Shown here: positions 12,387 to 23,565 of the stretch, one piece after another
How positions within the stretch are numbered: the stretch's first letter is position 1
Layout: every line of letters begins with the position of its first letter
Source: Castanea sativa
Taxonomy: Eukaryota; Streptophyta; Magnoliopsida; Fagales; Fagaceae
DNA length: 64,000 nt
Assembly: GCF_040712315.1 (NCBI RefSeq)
Contig: NC_134021.1
Span: forward strand, 24,578,501 to 24,642,500
Direction: 5' to 3'
Position numbers and translations under genes: made by a program
Notes under the pieces: generated by a model
Database searches by the model: none
What the model was told of the DNA's origin: nothing
Seen by the model: only the letters and a program-made list of their open reading frames with translations

Positions 12387-12404
12387 TAGCGCCATCTATG
12401 GGGA
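12387..12404 (+). other. Primer-binding site (decayed)
   Basis: Two bases after the 5' LTR lies TAGCGCCATCTATGGGGA. The related element at 57948 has TGGCGCCGTCTATGGGAA at the same place. The differences TGG to TAG and CCG to CCA are G-to-A changes, so this is a worn copy of a TGGCGCCG-type site. The 3' end of tRNA-Asp fits the first bases, but I cannot fix the tRNA. Confidence 0.7.
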
Positions 12405-12430
12405 TCTAGTCTGGAAGGAGCTGGGATACT

Positions 12431-13830
12431 ATGGCAGACCTAGGTTCACACCATGTAGAATCTCAAGGATCACAACTGGAGGATCTTTTCGAGCGTCTTG
12501 AGCGTCGAATGGATCGAGAGGGAAGCGTCCATACAAAATACCCTAGGGCTAGCCATACTCATGGCGGGGGCAGCGCCACCCACGAGGATGGTACTAAAGC
12601 CATGCAGAAGGAGATTAATCGTTTGAAAAGAAAACTGCTCCGCACCAGACGTAAGCCTTCACCGTCCTCATCTAATCCTTCTTCAGTGGAGGTCCGAGGA
12701 GGTAGTTACAACTCGAGGTCATGCTCACCCCCCAGCGCAATGTCCTCTTGTGAGGAGGACGACCCGCCAGCTCGCAGACACAAGAAACTTCCTTCCAGGG
12801 GCTTGGGGAACGATGCTATGAGTCGGGTGTTGCACCAACTCTCCAAATCTCCATTCTCACGGAGGATTGAGAAGGGGAGGCTCCTTAGGAGGTTCACCCA
12901 GCCCACCTTTACCATCTACAATGGCCGGACTGATTCGGTGGAGCACGTGAGTCACTTTAACTAAAGGATGGCGGTGCACTCTCATAACGAGACCCTGATG
13001 TATAAAGTTTTCCCCTCTAACTTGGGACCTGTTGCTATGAGGTGGTTCAACGACCTTAAATCGGGGTCTGTAGGTTCGTTTGGGGAGCTTACTAGAGCAT
13101 TCGCTTCGCGGTTTATTACGTGTAGCAGAGTGCCTCGGCCATTGGACTCGCTGTTATCCATGACCATGAGGGAAGGGGAGACGTTGAAAGCATACTCCGA
13201 CCGGTACTGGGAGATGTTTAACGAGATAGATGGTGATTTTGATGAGGTGGCGCTCAATACCTTTAAGGTAGGCCTTCCTACTGATCACGACTTGAGGAAG
13301 TCCTTAACCAAAAAGCCCGTCCACAGCGTACGTCGCCTCATGGATCGTATTGATGAATACAAAAGGGTAGAGGAAGACCAGCAGTAAGGAAAGGGTAAGG
13401 AGAAGGTTATCCCGCAGGAGAGAAGGGATTTCAAGTCGGACAGATACCACAACAACAAGCCGAGGAGAGATTACATCGGGCAGTCCGGCTCGGCAGCACC
13501 TCAGACCGTGAACACTGTGTTCCGAGAACCAATACACCAATTATTGGAGAAAGTTCGTAAGGAGCCCTTCTTCAGGTGGCCTAGTAAGATGGCAGGAGAC
13601 CCCGCAAAGAGGAATTAGAACCTCTTTTGTCAGTACCATCAGGACATGGGCCACACTACCGAGAACTGTCGGACCCTTTGGAACCACTTGGAGCAACTTG
13701 TTAGTGAAGGAAAACTGAAGCAGCACCTGTGTCAACCTAATGGGCAGGGCAGTCAATCCGGCTCAAACAATCAGAAGAATAATCCATCTCGACCGGCATT
13801 GGGAACAATTAACGTTATCTTCGCTGCACC
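12431..13830 (+). pseudogene. Tat-element gag (interrupted by stops)
   Basis: The frame starts MADLGSHHVESQ. It has a coiled or charged N-terminal part (LEDLFERLERRMDRE, then an Arg/Lys-rich stretch), then the retrotransposon gag core (FPSNLGPVAMRWFNDL, SFGELTRAFASRF) and a knuckle-like CQYHQDMGHTTENC near 13637-13678. Stops at 12962-12964 (TAA), 13385-13387 (TAA) and 13616-13618 (TAG) break it, but the reading frame never shifts. The capsid-like protein would package the element RNA. Confidence 0.9.
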
Positions 13831-14443
13831 TGGCAGGACTGGCTCAGGTCCCACTAGGGTGATGGCGGTTTCCCATTCTCAGGCCGAAGAGGCAGGCTGT
13901 AGGCCGAAGAAGTTGAAGGTGAATTTACCCATCTTGGGATTTTCAGAGGAGGATAAGGTTGGTACCATTCAACCCCATGACGATGCTCTTGTGGTCACTC
14001 TCAGGATAGGGAATTATGACGTGAAGAGGGTGATGATTGATCAGGGCAGTGGTGCAGATATCATGTACCCTGATTTATTTAAGGGGCTAAGGTTGAAGCT
14101 GGAAGATCTTACTCCTTATGACTCGCCACTCATAAAATTTGAAGGAAAGGCCGTTGTGCCGAAGGGACAGATTCATTTGCCCATTCAATCCGGCTCAGAA
14201 ACGGTTGAGGTGGATTTCATTGTGGTTGACGCGTACTCCCCATATACAGCCATCCTCGCTAGGCAATGGTTGCACGCTCTAGAAGCCGTCTCCTCTACCT
14301 TGCATGTTAAGGTTAAGTTCCCCTCTGGAGAATATGTTGAAGAGATCCTCGGCAGCCAATCGGTGGCCAGGCAATGCATATCGGCCGCAGTGCTTCATCA
14401 GACAGAAACCGAGTCATCGGCTTTGCTCATCAAAGACTCATAG
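13831..14443 (+). pseudogene. Tat-element aspartic protease
   Basis: Same frame as gag. A retropepsin active-site segment VMIDQGSGADIMY lies near 14030-14070; Tat-lineage proteases carry DQGS here rather than DTGS. The flap and second half follow (VDFIVVDAYSPYTAIL). The segment ends at TAG 14441-14443. The order gag-protease-RT in one frame indicates a single polyprotein cut by this domain. Confidence 0.88.
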
Positions 14444-15346
14444 CAATTAACAGCTCCGGATGCACCTGGAGCGGTGACAGGAGATGAGGCTCTTTGTGAG
14501 GAGTTAGAGAAGTTTTTGATAGCGGATGACCCATAGAGGTTCTTCCAAGTCGGCATACATTTGCCACACCAGGAGAAGATGGAGTTATTGGAATTTCTGA
14601 AAGGCAATATTGATGTTTTTGCGTGGGGCCCTTATGAGGCTTCAGGCGTAGATCCGAGCTTCATTTGTCATCATTTAAATGTCAACCCCGCCATTGTTCC
14701 GAGAAGGCAGCCACCTCGGCGTTCTTCCAAGGAACATTCCGAGGCTGTCAAGGAGGAGGTGCTCAAACTCAAGAGGGTTGGGGCTATTAAAGAAGTTTTC
14801 TACCCCGAATGGTTGGCGCATATGGTTGTGGTCAAAAAGAAGAATGGAACGTGGAGAGTATGTGTGGACTTCACAGATTTGAACAAAGCCTGCCCCAAGG
14901 ATTCGTTCCTAATGCCGCGTATTGATCAGCTTGTAGACGCCACTATCGGACATCCTTATATGAGTTTTTTGGATGCCTTCCAGGGTTACCATCAGATTCC
15001 ATTGGCATTAGAGGATCAAGAGAAGACTGCTTTCATTACTCCAACAGGGAACTACCACTATAAGGTCATGCCGTTTGGGTTGAAGAATGCTGGGGCTACC
15101 TACCAAAGAATGATGACCAGAATGTTCGAACAGCAACTAGGGAAGACCATTGAGGTATATGTGGATGATATGGTGGTGAAGAGTAAAACAATACCTTCAC
15201 ACGTTAAAGATTTGGCCGACACCTTCCAGGTGCTAAGAAAGTACAAGTTGCGCCTTAACGCCTCAATGTGCTCTTTTGGCGTGGGATCTGAAAAGTTCTT
15301 GGGATATATGATTACTCATAGAGGCATAGAGGTAAACCCAGCGTAG
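14444..15346 (+). pseudogene. Tat-element reverse transcriptase
   Basis: Same frame, broken by TAG at 14534-14536 and ending at TAG 15344-15346. Recognisable RT blocks run in order: VVVKKKNGTWRVCVDFTDLN, ACPKDSFLMPRIDQL, FLDAFQGYHQIPL, VMPFGLKNAGATYQRMM and the catalytic YVDDMVVKS near 15160, then FLGYMITHRGIEVNP. The polymerase motifs themselves are intact. It copied the element RNA into DNA from the tRNA primer. Confidence 0.95.
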
Positions 15347-16615
15347 GTCAAGGCTATTCAGGATTTGTAGCTACCTTGGAACCCAAAAGAAATCCAAAAA
15401 TTGACCGGAATGATTGCCGCACTGAGCAGATTTATCTCTCGGTCAGCTGACTGATGCCGTCCTTTCTTCCAATTGTTGAATAAATGGAAAGGGTTTCAAT
15501 GGACCGAGGACTGCATGTTAGCCTTCCAACAGCTTAAGCAATATCTTTCTCGGCCACCCATTTTGTCTCGTCCCGAGGCGGACGAGGTCTTGTTTGCTTA
15601 TCTGGTAGTAGCCATCTACGCGGTCAGCCTGGTCCTCATAAGGGATGAAAGCGGGGTGCAAAGACCGGTCTACTACATTAGTAAGTCTTTGAATGAGGCC
15701 GAGGTGCGCTATCTACTCTTGGAGAAAGCACTTCTGGCCATAATTCATGCCACGCGGAAGCTTCCTCATTATTTCCAGTCCCACACTGTGGTGGTTCTGA
15801 CCCAATTGCCTCTCAAGGCGGTGTTACGCAACTCTGATTACTCTGGCAGGGTGGCAAAGTGGGGAACCATTTTGGGAGCCTTTGACGTTAAATACAGGCC
15901 TCGCACCTCAGTGAAGGGCCAGGTCCTTGCTGACTTGGTGGCAGAGTTTACCGAACCATTGCTAGAAAAAACTCTGAAAGAAGCACACATGGATGAAAAA
16001 TCAGTTGGTGTGATCACAGCCGCAGCACCTCCGACTTGGAAAGTGTATGTGGATGGGGCAGCTAATCAGAGAGGGTCTGGTGTCGGACTTGTCCTGATAT
16101 CCCCTGAGGGAATTGTCTTCGAAAAATCTCTGAGGTTGTCGTTCTCGGCTACTAATAATGAGGCCGAGTACGAAGCAGTCTTGGTGGGCATAAACATGGT
16201 ACATAGGATGGGTGGAAAGGAAGTCCATGCATTCTCGGACTCTCAATTAGTGGTCGGCCACGTCACGGGGACCATGGAGGCTAGGGACCCAAGAATGCAA
16301 GAATATTTGGCCCAGGCCAAGCGTCAGCAAGCTGAATTTGACTCCTTCGTCTTAGCTCACATTTCTAGGAGTAGAAACACCCATGCAGACTCCTTGGCCA
16401 CATTGGCAATGTCTTTGGCTCAGGGTTTGCCCAGGATTATCCTCGTAGAGGATTTGCTAGAGCCAACTCTTACCGCTGTCAATGCAGCTCGCATCCATCT
16501 AATAAGGCCTGGACCTAGTTGGATTGACCCGGTCATATCTTTTCTTAAGAACGACATCCTTCCTAAAGACAAGTCTGAAGCAGATAAGATACGTCGAAAG
16601 GCGCCACGCTTCTAG
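15347..16615 (+). pseudogene. Tat-element dual RNase H region
   Basis: Two domains in tandem. The first (about 15473-15960) is the RT-linked type with PVYYISKSLNEAEVRY and LEKALLAIIHATRKL, but its usual first catalytic Asp is missing (LFAYLVVAIYAVSLVL). This is typical of Tat elements. The second (about 16030-16440) is an archaeal-type RNase H with VYVDGAANQRGSGVGLVL, ATNNEAEYEAVLVGI and AFSDSQLVVG, so its D-E-D residues are present. Stops: TAG 15368-15370, TGA 15452-15454 and TAG 16613-16615. The dual arrangement is the main ground for the Tat assignment. Confidence 0.9.
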
Positions 16616-17758
16616 TTGTCCGATGACCAGAAACTGTATAAACGATCCTTCTCAGGACCATACTTGTTATATGTGCACCCTGAATCAACGGAAGCACTTC
16701 TAGAAGAACTGCATGAAGGGATTTGTGGGAGCCACACCGGGGGAAGATCCTTAGCCCACAGAGCTCTGACTTAGGGTTATTGGTGGCCCAATATGCAGAG
16801 GGAGGCTCAGGACTATGCCCGAAAATGTGATCAATGCCAGAGGTTTGCCCCTAATATTCATCAACCTGGAGGGGTTCTCAACCCTCTCTCCAGTCCTTGG
16901 CCTTTCGCACAATGGGGATTGGACATAGTGGGGCCATTTCAGAGGGCTGCAGGAAACAAAAGATGGCTTCTCGTGGGGACAGACTACTTCACTAAATGGG
17001 TTGAGGCCGAGCCCTTAGCAAATATCAGAGACGTTGATTCCAAGAAGTTTGTTTGGAAAAACATTGTTACTAGATTCGGTATACCACACACACTTATCTC
17101 GGACAATGGCGTTCAATTCGACAGCAAGGCTTTTAGGAAATATTGTGGTGATATGGGCATCATAAATAGATACTCCACCCCAACTTATCCTCAGGAAAAT
17201 AGGCAAGCCGAGGCCATTAACAAGGTCATAGTTAATGGGCTCAAGAAAAGGTTGGACGATGCGAAAGGCAGATGGGTAGAAAAACTCCCACATGTTCTGT
17301 GGACATATCGGACTACACTGCGTAGGTCCACGGGAGAAACGCCATTCTCTATGACTTATGGAGCCGAGGCGGTGATACCTCTGGAATCTGGTTTTCCTAC
17401 CCTAAAGACGAGTTCTTTTAGCCCGGAGAGTAACGATGGCCTCCTGGAGAAAGGCCTGGATTTAGTTGAGGAACGGCGTGAGGCAGCTATGATCCAAATG
17501 GCTTATTATCAACAGAAGCTTAAACGAGGATATGATGCCCACGTGAAGCTAAGGCCACTCGCACCTGGGGATCTTGTACTAAGAAAAGTTGTAGGCGCTT
17601 CTAAGAACCCAGCTTGGGGTAAGCTAGGACCAAACTGGGAAGGCTCCTATCGCATTGTTTCAGTAGCAGGCATAGGGTCGTATCGGCTAGTTGACCTAGA
17701 TGAAAGAATTGTACCACGCCCATGGAATGTAAATAACCTTCGAAGGTATTATTATTAA
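16616..17758 (+). pseudogene. Tat-element integrase
   Basis: The zinc-binding HHCC part is split by TAG 16772-16774 (CDQCQRFAP is its end). The DDE core is intact: GLDIVGPF, LISDNGVQFD and YPQENRQAEAINK carry the three acidic positions. The C-terminal region has LAPGDLVLRK and NWEGSYRIV and ends at 17758 with NVNNLRRYYY. Frame is the same as gag, so the whole polyprotein reads 12431-17758 without a frameshift. Confidence 0.93.
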
Positions 17759-17812
17759 TAAAATGTGCTTTTGTTAGTTAACAGTTCAAAGTTATAAATA
17801 CCTCTGGGGCTT

Positions 17813-18520
17813 ATAGTTACTATTCTTAAGTGTCAAACAGAAACTTGGTTAAGTATGGTCCTCGGACCACAAACCTTGTGGAAATTGATATCTTATCATT
17901 TGTTAAACAGAACCTTAGTTATGCCGGGTCCTCGGACCTCCTACTTTGGAGAAATTAGCATTTGAAGTTACTATTCTTAAGTTTCAAACAGAAACTTGGT
18001 TAAGTATGGCCCTCGGACCACAAACCGTGTGGAAATTGATATCTTATTATTTGTTAAATAGAACCTTAGTTATGCCGGGTCCTCGACCTCCTACTTTTGG
18101 GAAATTAACATTTGAAGTTACTAGTCTTAAGTGTCAAACAGAAACTTGGTTAAGTATGGTCCTTGGACCACAAACCTTGTGGAAATTGATATCTTATCAT
18201 TTGCTAAACAGAACCTTAGTTATGCTGGGTCCTCGGACCTCCTACTTTGGGGAAATTAACATTTGAAGTTACTATTCTTAAGTGTCAAATAGAAACTTGG
18301 TTAAGTATGGTCCTCGGACCACAAACCTTGTGGAAATTGATATCTTATCATTTGTTAAACAGAACCTTAGTTATGCCGGGTCCTCGGACCTCCTACTTTG
18401 GGGAAATTAACATTTGAAGTTACTATTCTTAAGTGTCAAACAGAAACTTGGTTAAGTATGGTCCTCGGACCACAAATCTTGTGAAAATTGATATCTTATC
18501 ATTTGTTAAACAGAACCTTG
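17813..18520 (+). repeat. 151-bp tandem array in the 3' region of the Tat element
   Basis: Nearly five copies with a period of 150-151 bp, judged from the spacing of GGTTAAGTATGG at about 17847, 17998, 18148, 18299 and 18450. Each unit has two GTCCTCGGACC-type words. Tandem arrays between integrase and the 3' LTR are known from Retand-like elements and can seed satellite DNA. Confidence 0.9.
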
Positions 18521-19030
18521 ATATCTTATTATTTAGACATTGTTCTTATTCTTATCACATACTTTGTGGAAGTCAAATGCCTTACCATCTGTTAAATTGG
18601 ATCTTAAGGTAAGCAGCTGTAAATATTGAAATAAAGATTCTGTAAGGTATGATCTTCGAACCTTACACTTTACTAAAATTAATATTTCGGATTACAAAGT
18701 TTAACTATCATGTGGGCTTTCTAAGTAAGGCACTGCATACCATCTAAGCTAAGTTAGTTTTTGCCAGATTCTTGAATGATATACTTTGCAAAGCAAGTAT
18801 GCATATGGGTGTTTAAAAGTTATAATTGTTTAACTGAGTGGAGTTAAACTTATTTATTATGTTCTTCCTTTAACTATGTGTTAGTGAGAACTTTCATGAC
18901 AAAGCACAAAAAGAATAAAGTAAAATAAATACAACTTGAATAAAGGTTGAATAAACATTGTTCATCATTAATTATAAGCAGAATATATCATTATGTGAAG
19001 AAAACTGCAAAGTACAGAAAAAATCCTATG
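18521..19030. other. Non-coding part of the Tat element between array and antisense gene
   Basis: AT-rich, no frame of note. It may hold the 3' end of the antisense transcript. Confidence 0.6.
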
Positions 19031-21555
19031 CTAGGCCCTAAGCTTTGGGAGGGGGTCTTGGAGGGAGCTGCTGCCAGCCTCTGTGCTCTTCAGCTCCAAC
19101 TCAAAGGTAGACAAGACTTGTTTCCCTTTGTCTGTTAGAGGAAGGATGGGCTCCACATTCTGGCTTTGCTCCTGCTCGGCAGCTTCACACCCGTCCTTCT
19201 CTTTATGGGAACCTTCAGGTTCTGTAGGATCATGAACGAGTTCTAGCACCACGGGAGGAAGGGCAGGAGAGGCAACAACAGGAGGGTCTTCTATCTCCTG
19301 TATGTCTAGGGGAAGCCAAACGTTCTCGGGCTTCCTCAGCTCGAAAGCTTGAGGAACCCCTGCTGCGTTCAAGGCCTCTCCCTAGACCTGTTGATAGTAC
19401 TCTCGGCACAAGGCCGCAAAGGCTTCTGTCAACAGTTCCTGCATTGCAGTTACTCCCTCCTGATAGCCTGCTTAGCGGCCTCCAGTGAGCGCTTGTGGGT
19501 GCGAGCCTCCTTCTTCATCCGCGTAAGCTCCTTCTCTAAGTCAGAGCGTGCCCGTTGGGCTTGGGAGAGCTCGTCGTCCTTTTGGCGAAGAAGCTTATGT
19601 TGCCCCTCCACTTGGTTCTCCATCGTCTTTAAGCTGGCCTCGGCACCATCTTTCTCTCTTTTTAGATCGGCCAGCTGTGATGTGATCTTCCCATTTTCTG
19701 CTAGGGCCTGGCCTAGGGACCTTTCTGTCTCTTGCCGTAGCTCTTGCTCCATTCCAGCTCGCTTTCGAGAATCCTCCACGAACTTCTCGGCCGCGAAAAC
19801 TTCTTGGATGGCCTGCAAAAAAATCTTTGGGGGTTAAATGCGGTAAAGTACTTACAAATGAAATTAGAGCATAAGTGCGAGGTGGAACTTACCAGAGCTA
19901 AATCCCTTTTCAAAGAAAGGAACAGCTGAGGCTGGCTCATCTTTTCCAAGGTTTCCATGTCATTGGGCAGCAGAAGAGGACGCTCCAACGCCTCGACCAG
20001 GTGAAGGGCATGGCCTTGTTGGAACGCCCTGATGTTGGACTGGACGGGAATTGGCGCTCCATCCACTCTCAGTTCGAGAGACCACATAGCCGGTGCTCGG
20101 CGCACCTCGGCCATGTCTCTGATCTCCCCACTTTCGACTGAACGGGCACGCCCTTTGCCCTTATCCGGTTTTTGTTACTGAACCGGCGGTGGCTGCTGTT
20201 TCAGCTTCTTTTGCTTCTCGCCACTAGCCCCCTCAGCCTCCACCTTCCTTTTCTTCTTCGGATCGTCGGCAGGAGGCTTGGGGTCGGCTGGAGGAGGGGG
20301 TGGTGGCAAGGCAGGACGAGCTTGGGATCCCCTCGCCCCCTTTTTAGTAACCCTCTCACTTCTCGCGGTCAGGAGGCCCTTAAGCTCGTCCATTTCCTCC
20401 TCAATAGAGCTGTCGTCTGGACGTGCTATCACTAGACCGGCTATCCCAGAGGTCTCGGCGGCTTCCTCTTCCTCGTCGGAGAGGACGACAAATGGGCTTC
20501 CACGAGGCCTTTGGACGTCCTAAAGTTAAAACTTATTTATCTCCTCGTCCAACGTGTTCGACGAAGACACTTGCTCCTCTGGGACAACTGTTGCCTAAGA
20601 GTGCGTGGCGAGGGGGATTGCCGCAATGGGCTGTGTGTACAATATAGTGTGGGGGTCGTCAGGAATGTCGTGGTCGGCTAAGAAGTGCGGTCTGGGTACA
20701 TGAATCCTTCTTCACCTCCGGTCACCCGCAACGATGGCATTCTCAATCTCTTGGAAGTCCGAGGAGATAGGGTCGTACCCTAATATCAAATGAGCCGCTC
20801 TCAGTTGCAAGTCTTCACTCACGAACACCTCTGAGCGTAGCACTTGGTTCAAATCTGCAACGTTGCAATGGCTCAAGCACGGGCGGACGTATTGTTTATC
20901 TGCAAAGAAAGACACCAAAACAGACAAACATGGTCAGATTTGTAGGAAATGTAATAAACTAAAGTAAAAATGCTTAGTAAACGTAAATGGACATTTTAAG
21001 ATGTTCAGATGGAGCTATGGGGCGGGAAGTTAGATCCTAAGGAGTCACACCTGGATCTCCCCACTCGACTGGGCAGTGGAGGCCGTCGTGCCAGTTGCCT
21101 GAGGCGATGAGGTAGTCGTCCTTTATGCCTTTATTGGACTTAGGCAGACAAGAAATCAACCTAACTACGCTAGAGCGGGATTTGATGTAATAGCCTACCC
21201 TAGTAAGTTTATGGCATTCGTACATAAAGGCGACGTCATGCCAGGTAAGGTTCAGACCCATCTGCTCGTTTAGAGTGTCGACGCTTCCTAATACTCTAAA
21301 GACGTTGGGAGCACACTGGTCGGGGCACAACCGGTGGTTGCGGAGGTATTTTCTGGTCACGCTTCTCATAGGGAGGGTCATCCCACCTTCTATGAAGGCA
21401 ATCATGGGAATGATAACCTCTCCCGTTTTCCTAGACCTAGCTACGGCTTCCGCCGGACAGTATCTTAAACCTATGTCGCTGGGAATGTGGTATTTGGCTC
21501 TGAAACCTTCCATCCCAGCGGCGGTGTCAACTAAACACTTAAATTTACCCATCAA
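19031..21555 (-). pseudogene. Antisense gene of the Tat element (PF04195-like N-terminus plus coiled coil)
   Basis: Lies opposite to gag-pol. The first exon (21555 down to about 21050) begins MMGKFKCLVDTAAGMEGF and resembles the plant 'putative gypsy type transposon' family (Pfam PF04195 as I recall). A weak GT donor near 21050 and a clear acceptor (TTCTTTGCAG at about 20902-20911) keep the frame into the next exon. Later parts are a Pro/Lys-rich hinge (PPPPPPADPKPP, KKKRKVEAEG; about 20175-20432), a segment at 19885-20114, an intron with GTAAGT donor near 19890 and TTTTTTGCAG acceptor near 19815, a long heptad-rich coiled coil (19450-19814) and an acidic tail (19031-19372). In-frame stops occur near 20709, within 20521-20600, near 20175 and around 19377-19450. 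Retand elements carry a comparable antisense frame of unknown function. Confidence 0.75.
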
Positions 21556-22037
21556 AAAGGAACGAAAGACTAAGTTTTAAGGGAAAGAATGGTTAAGGTG
21601 GGAGCCGAGGACAGGATCCGAAGAGAAGGGATTAAAGAAAGGGTAGGAACTTACGAGGTTGAAGTTGTGCGAGTTTCCACGGGTTTCTGCAGAGAAAAGG
21701 CAAATCTTGATGTTTGATGTGATTAGCTTCTGAAAAAATGAATAAAGGCACAGGTTCCCAAAGCGTCACGACGTGCGGGAAGCGGCCTCGAAATTGCATT
21801 CGTCCCGCCCAAATTTTCAGGGGGTAACAAGGGCCGTTAGATGTTCATCTCACCGTTGAACGTGGGGGACAAGGTGTAGCTTACGGTCATAAATGCGCGC
21901 GTTTTTGAAATTGAAACCACCAAGTGGCATCCTCTGGAACACGAAATGATCTTCACACGCGTAATTATTTACAAAACGTGTGGGGAAAGTGCTCGTTGGA
22001 TCAAAACCCTATTTTTCTCCTCGGATGCTGAAAAATA

Positions 22038-22054
22038 GAGTTTTGAGGGGCTAT
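22038..22054 (+). other. Polypurine tract region
   Basis: AGAGTTTTGAGGGGCTA precedes the TG of the 3' LTR. The purine core is GAGGGG. It would prime plus-strand DNA synthesis. Confidence 0.6.
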
Positions 22055-22818
22055 TGTGGGGAGTAAAAGGACCCAAGCAGGCGTTTGGGCCTTTGGGCTC
22101 TAGCAAGGAGGTCCGGCCTGTCTTCAAATTAAGAACTTGTCAGTACTGCCAATTGGCCCATACGCCGAGGGTCCGAGCACACGTCCGAGGGTGAATTCCT
22201 CCTCGGATAGACCCAAGAGAATTCGGAGATTTACTATGAAGGTCAAGGCAGAAAGCCGGAAAGACTGTTGGTTAAGAGGGGGAACCCTTGAACCTTTTAG
22301 ATACACCAGTGTTAGAAAAATATCATAAGCAAAGGTTGCCACCTCCACATTAAAGACTCTGCACCTACCTTCCTAGCCGCATTAATGGGGAAGTGACCCC
22401 TGAACAGTAGGACCGAAACTTCTGGTTGCTATTTAAAGTACTAAGAGAAGAAATATCTATGGGGGAGGAGATGGGAGCAACACGTGGATAAAGCACTAAG
22501 GCAAGGAGTATTTAAAGGGGGTGAAGGCCAAAGAATGGGGGGGGGGACCAGGCAGTAATCAAGAAAGAAATTAAGAATTGTAAACCTTTAAGAAAGAAAG
22601 AGAAATAATACAGAAGTGGTCCTCGGCTTACGTCCGAGGAGGCCAATTTGCCATTATCATCTTCTATTTACAAGTATCTTCACACCGTAGCCTGTTATCA
22701 AGTTCTCAGTACCTCTAACTTAGATTTCAAACCCACGCTCTACAAATTTCATTGTTTAAGGCTCGTTGGGCCTGAGCCCATAATTGTCTTTGGGTCCAGG
22801 TGCAATTGTGCACTTACA
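22055..22818 (+). repeat. 3' LTR
   Basis: Same start and end as the 5' LTR and followed by the ATATC duplication. By eye about 20 substitutions separate the two, nearly all transitions. Confidence 0.95.
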
Positions 22819-22987
22819 ATATCAACGGTAGTACACGTGTTATTAAAACATTGCGAGTGCAGATTGTTCCTCATAGTATTTAAGCTACGCATTGTATTAG
22901 CATGTTAGTTTTGTGATCATATTTGTGCTCTTGTGCCCCCTTCTTAAGAATAGGGGGGACTGTCATCACTTTCTTTTTTTTCTTTTA

Positions 22988-23562
22988 GGCCTCGTTTGAG
23001 AGGAGGGAATTGAATGTAATAGAAAGGAATGAAAAGAATAATTTTAAAATATACTTCTCTTCCCTTGTTTGGAAGTTTTAATGGAGGGAATGAAAAGTTC
23101 ATTATCTTGTTTGGGAGTTTAAGTGGGAGGAAATGAAATGGGTAGGAGGGAACACTCATTTCTCTCTATTCCCTTAAAATCTCAAATTTTCATGCCCCCC
23201 GAAATTGGGAGGAATTAGAGAGAATGAAATTAGATTTAATGAATTTTTTACTAAAACTTTCAAAATACCCCTATATATTCAACTCTTTATTTTAAAATAG
23301 GGGTCTAATAGTAATATTGTTATAAAATGATTCCATTCCATTCCCTCCATGTTACTCTCAAACAAGATTATTTACATTTCACTCATTTTCATTCCTTTCC
23401 ATTCCTTTATTTTAAAACATCCAATCAAGGTTACTTAATTCCATTCCATTCTTTTCCATTCCTTTCCCTTACTTAAATCAACTCCATTCCATTCCATTCT
23501 TTTTCATTGCCATATGATTAATCCATTCCATTTCATTCCCTTATGAACTCCCAAACGAAGCC
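22988..23562. mobile_element. PIF/Harbinger-type (Tourist-like) element
   Basis: Left end GGCCTCGTTTGAGAGG; right end, on the opposite strand, GGCTTCGTTTGGGAG. TTA flanks both sides (22985-22987 and 23563-23565), the 3-bp duplication of Harbinger elements. The interior is full of GGAATG/CATTCC words and has no transposase frame. Confidence 0.75.
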
Positions 23563-23565
23563 TTA

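Larger units (their letters stand above)
11624..22818 (+). mobile_element. Complete Ty3/gypsy LTR retrotransposon, Tat lineage (Retand-like)
   Basis: Two LTRs (761 and 764 bp, TG...CA) enclose a primer site, gag, protease, RT, a degenerate RNase H plus a second RNase H, integrase, a tandem array and an antisense gene. The target duplication ATATC is exact (11619-11623 and 22819-22823). Dual RNase H, a long region after integrase, 3' tandem repeats and an antisense frame are marks of the plant Tat lineage. About 20 substitutions between the LTRs by eye (near 3%), mostly C/T or G/A, indicate a fairly recent insertion. The element cannot encode its own proteins because of ten in-frame stops in gag-pol. 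Confidence 0.95.

Noticed and set aside
17813..18520. Tandem array as a CRISPR or centromeric satellite
   Set aside because: Units are contiguous without spacers and lie inside one LTR element; five copies are too few for a satellite array.
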